Below, in pieces: positions 61,441 to 64,000 of a stretch of DNA of 64,000 nucleotides. The notes beneath the pieces are model-generated. The model ran no database searches and was not told the origin of the DNA. It worked only from the letters and a program-made list of their open reading frames with translations. Numbering within the stretch: position 1 is the stretch's first letter; each line of letters starts with the position of its first letter. Position numbers and translations under genes: made by a program. This DNA is from JALOLV01 sp046295175 (GTDB lineage Bacteria > Bacteroidota > Bacteroidia > Cytophagales > Spirosomataceae), in assembly GCA_046295175.1 (NCBI GenBank), contig JBKBNY010000001.1, positions 186,001 through 250,000 on the forward strand, given 5' to 3'.

Positions 61441-63156
61441 TCAAATATCTCTTTTCTTCAAAGCCTTCACCGCATAATCAGCTGCACGAGCCGTGAGTGC
61501 CATGTAAGTAATTGATGGGTTCACACACGAGGCCGAAGTCATGGCAGCACCGTCGGTTACGAATACATTTTTGCAATCATGTACTTGATTGAAGGCATTC
61601 AAGACCGAAGTTTTAGGGTCACGACCCATGCGGGCAGTTCCCATATCATGTATGCCCAAGCCCATGTGCGTCGGACGGTCATAAGGCGTAACATTTTTAA
61701 AGCCTGCTGTTTCGAGCATTTCTACGGCCGACGCAATAATATCTTTACGCATGGCCCAATCGTTTTCGACAAAAGCAGCATCGGTCACAATCATCGGAAT
61801 GCCCCATTTATCTTTTTTCTCAGGGTCGAGGTAAATTCTGTTGTTAGGGTAGGGTAAAATTTCACCAAAACCACCAATACGAATTGACCAAGGGCCGGGC
61901 TTGGTTAAGCTTTGCTTAAAATCTGCCCCAAAGCCATCTTTGTTAGCTCCACTTTCCCAACCTTCACGGCTTGCTCCTCCTTGATAGCCGAAACCTCTCA
62001 AATACGCTGTTTGTTTATCATTGCCCCAGTTTCTGAATCTTGGAATATACATCGCATTTGGGCGTTGGCCATACACATAATCATCTTCAAAGCCCTCAAC
62101 CGTTGCCTGAGCTCCCGAACCTAATTGGTGGTCCATCAGATTTCTACCTACTTGGTCGCTGTCATTACCGAATCCATTTGGGAAACGATTCGATTTTGAG
62201 TTGAGCATCAAAGCCGCCGTATTGATAGAACCCGCATTTAAGAAGATTATTTTAGCAAAAAACTCTTCGGTTTGCATGGTGTTTTGATTGATAATTTTCA
62301 CACCAGTAGCTCGTTTTTTCTGCTCGTCGTAGATGATTTCAGCTACTATCGAATCATGCAAAATACTCAAACGATTGGTTCGCATCGCCGCAGGAATTGA
62401 ACCAGACAACGAACTATAATACCCACCATACGGGCAACCTCTTTGGCATTTATTTCTGTACTGACAAGAAGCACGCCCCAAAGAAGTATGAATATCTTGC
62501 GGTTGGGTAAGGTTTGCCACTCGCCCAACCGTTACGGGGCGATTGAATCTTTCGAGCATTTTGTTTTTAAAATGAACTTCGGGAGCAAACAAAGGCATGG
62601 CTGGTAAGAAATGCCCATCGGGCAATACTTCTAAACCTTCTTTTTGCCCAGATACGCCCACAAATTTCTCAACGTGCGTGTACCACGGCTCTAAATCTTC
62701 GTAGCGAATCGGCCAGTCGATTCCGATGCCTTCTTTGGCATTGGCTTCAAAATCATGTTTTCCCCATCGGTACGACTGACGCCCCCAATGCATTGATTTT
62801 CCGCCAGTATGGTAGGCACGAATCCAGTCGAAAGGGCGTTTTTCGATGTATGGGTTTTCTTTATCGTTTGTCAGATGATTGACTACTTCTTCGCTTCCAA
62901 GTCCCCAAAAACGGCTATTTGCCCAACGTTCTTCGGCCGAAATATTAGAAGTTCGTCCTCGATGTTCGATTTCCCACGGTTGTTTCATGGCGGTATCGTA
63001 GCCTTCGATGTGCTTAATTTCATGGCCACGCTCTATCATCAAAACTTTCAGCCCTCTTTCGGTTAGTTCTTTCGCCGCAAATCCACCCGACATTCCCGAA
63101 CCAACAACAATGGCATCGAATGTATTATTTTTATTTGCTTTTATATTTAAGTTCAT
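61441..63156 (-). CDS. GMC family oxidoreductase (membrane gluconate/sugar dehydrogenase type)
   Basis: The 571-residue FAD enzyme has the N-terminal nucleotide site DAIVVGSGMSGGFAAKEL, RGCPYGGYYSS in the middle, and the C-terminal HDMGTARMGRDP with VTDGAAMTSASCVNPS. This matches the large subunit of gluconate 2-dehydrogenase/fructose dehydrogenase-like complexes. It follows a subunit 3-like gene by 101 bp; a cytochrome c subunit is not seen in the window. The enzyme probably oxidises a sugar, sugar acid or inositol on the periplasmic side, carried by the partner's Tat signal. Confidence 0.92.
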   Translation of the reverse strand: MNLNIKANKNNTFDAIVVGSGMSGGFAAKELTERGLKVLMIERGHEIKHIEGYDTAMKQPWEIEHRGRTSNISAEERWANSRFWGLGSEEVVNHLTNDKENPYIEKRPFDWIRAYHTGGKSMHWGRQSYRWGKHDFEANAKEGIGIDWPIRYEDLEPWYTHVEKFVGVSGQKEGLEVLPDGHFLPAMPLFAPEVHFKNKMLERFNRPVTVGRVANLTQPQDIHTSLGRASCQYRNKCQRGCPYGGYYSSLSGSIPAAMRTNRLSILHDSIVAEIIYDEQKKRATGVKIINQNTMQTEEFFAKIIFLNAGSINTAALMLNSKSNRFPNGFGNDSDQVGRNLMDHQLGSGAQATVEGFEDDYVYGQRPNAMYIPRFRNWGNDKQTAYLRGFGYQGGASREGWESGANKDGFGADFKQSLTKPGPWSIRIGGFGEILPYPNNRIYLDPEKKDKWGIPMIVTDAAFVENDWAMRKDIIASAVEMLETAGFKNVTPYDRPTHMGLGIHDMGTARMGRDPKTSVLNAFNQVHDCKNVFVTDGAAMTSASCVNPSITYMALTARAADYAVKALKKRDI

Positions 63157-63257
63157 GATTTTTTAATTATTTAGGTTGAATAAATTTACGATTGATTCGA
63201 TTTACGAGTTCTTTGAAGAATAATTAATCTTTAAAATCGTAAATCAAAAATCGTAAA

Positions 63258-63800
63258 TCAGTAAGCGTATGCTTTTTGATTGGGTTTTAACTTGATGAGT
63301 TCGAGTTTTCCCGGAATCTGCACATATTCAAAAGAAGCTTTCAAACCAGCCTCCGAAGTGAAGTAGCCAAGCAGCGTGAGTTCTTTTATTAATCGCCAAA
63401 ATGGAGGAGTTTTGCTGGTAATTTTCTTGGTTTCTTGCTCCAAAAGTTTCAAAACTCCTCTTCTTTCATCAGTATTTAAGTCAAGAAACTTTACTTTCTC
63501 CATCGAAGCCAAGCCTTCCATAAAACTCTGATGCTCAGGTGCTTTATAGCAATCTTTCAACATCATTTCGATAAATGCAGGCACACCAACGTCTTTCGCA
63601 CCCACTGTATCGGTTTTAGGAATGATTAATTCGGCAATTTCGGCAACGATTTTTTGTTGAGTTTCGGATAAGCTGAATGCAACTCCGCTGGCATTGGGTT
63701 TTGTAGCATTTTCCCAATTATCCATAGCCATGAGTGTTGGTGCAGAGAACGCTCCACCCAACATCAAGGCTACATTTTTTATGACTTCTCGTCTGTTCAT
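63258..63800 (-). CDS. Gluconate 2-dehydrogenase subunit 3-like protein
   Basis: The 180-residue protein has a Tat signal (NRREVIKNVALMLGGAFSAP) and the subunit 3 features IAELIIPKTDTVGAKDVGVPAFIEMML and ELTLLGYFTSEAGL. In characterised complexes this subunit helps export and assembly of the GMC large subunit, whose gene is next downstream. Length is normal for the family. Confidence 0.92.
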   Translation of the reverse strand: MNRREVIKNVALMLGGAFSAPTLMAMDNWENATKPNASGVAFSLSETQQKIVAEIAELIIPKTDTVGAKDVGVPAFIEMMLKDCYKAPEHQSFMEGLASMEKVKFLDLNTDERRGVLKLLEQETKKITSKTPPFWRLIKELTLLGYFTSEAGLKASFEYVQIPGKLELIKLKPNQKAYAY

Positions 63801-64000
63801 TGTTAATTATTAAGGTTGAATTGATTACTAAAACAAACGCAACTATGAGAATGTTGTCGCAATAAAAATTTTAAAACCGCAGATGACGCAGATAAACAAA
63901 TTTAACGCAGATTTTCGCAGTTTTTATTTAAAAAATCATTTGAGTCAGCGTTGAAAGCAAGTCGTTTATCGGCAAGGTCCTATTTCTACAGATTATCGAC
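63801..64000. other. Intergenic end of window with a CGCAG-type repeat
   Basis: AACCGCAGATGACGCAGAT and CGCAGATTTTCGCAG at about 63875-63920 belong to the same family as the arrays at 7.8 and 10.1 kb. No gene is seen before the window ends. Confidence 0.6.

Overview
The window looks like chromosomal DNA of a low-GC Bacteroidota bacterium, probably a Cytophagales member of the Emticicia/Spirosoma/Runella kind. The evidence is promoter -7 boxes of the TAnnTTTG type, a C-terminal 3-coathanger-type surface module, GxxExxY and Uma2 family genes, a GH78 rhamnosidase, many secreted proteins and lipoproteins, and several interspersed palindromic repeat families. I see no rRNA, tRNA, CRISPR array, prophage or complete insertion sequence. 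The genus is an inference from gene content only.

Left end (1-7 kb): a YceI-like gene cut by the window edge, then a minus-strand run of tannase (gallate ester hydrolase), a two-domain VOC extradiol dioxygenase, a PIG-L/LmbE protein resembling GalB (4-oxalomesaconate hydratase) and a type-B carboxylesterase, with a divergent AraC regulator. I read this as a gallotannin/galloyl-ester utilisation locus: gallate release, ring cleavage by a class I enzyme instead of the known LigB-type gallate dioxygenase, then hydration of the cleavage product. It is the best candidate for an undescribed pathway variant here.

7-26 kb: housekeeping and accessory genes. They include PhnA/YjdM, an F420-reductase-like enzyme, a bestrophin-like channel and a GxxExxY protein lying between two arrays of 100-bp tandem repeats. 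Also present are two HxlR regulators with candidate palindromic operators next to small redox-type operons (VOC/DJ-1 and pirin/DoxX), a flavin amine oxidase, a secreted beta-propeller, a ceramidase-like plus PVC-type cytochrome c pair, a Crp-like regulator, an aldo/keto reductase and a PQQ-type sugar dehydrogenase.

26-46 kb: AraC with an outer-membrane-like protein, a CocE/NonD hydrolase, an AT-rich DUF2971 gene, a GH78 alpha-L-rhamnosidase, and a 2611-residue secreted protein with three beta-helix regions and 13 nearly identical 76-residue repeats. The giant gene is the last of an apparent operon with an NTF2-like lipoprotein and a LytTR regulator. That operon is preceded by three 21-bp direct repeats, and next to it lies a gene for a membrane-spanning AraC-TolB-TPR regulator.

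46-57 kb: two SDR enzymes, a cupin, a Dabb protein, a Uma2 protein, and a D-glucarate/galactarate catabolic run: GntP-type permease, two small paralogous membrane proteins, GarD, GudD and KdgD. The expected product is 2-oxoglutarate semialdehyde; its dehydrogenase is not in the window. Interspersed repeats have entered this region, including in frame inside garD and one SDR gene.

57-64 kb: an aldo/keto reductase, a Tat-exported isoquinoline-oxidoreductase-like molybdoenzyme with its 2Fe-2S subunit, and a GMC oxidoreductase with its gluconate-2-dehydrogenase subunit 3-like partner. An exact 20-bp sequence occurs upstream of both the aldo/keto reductase and the molybdoenzyme operon. Taken together the window encodes breakdown of plant-derived material (tannins, rhamnosides, aldaric acids) plus periplasmic oxidation of sugars and aromatics.
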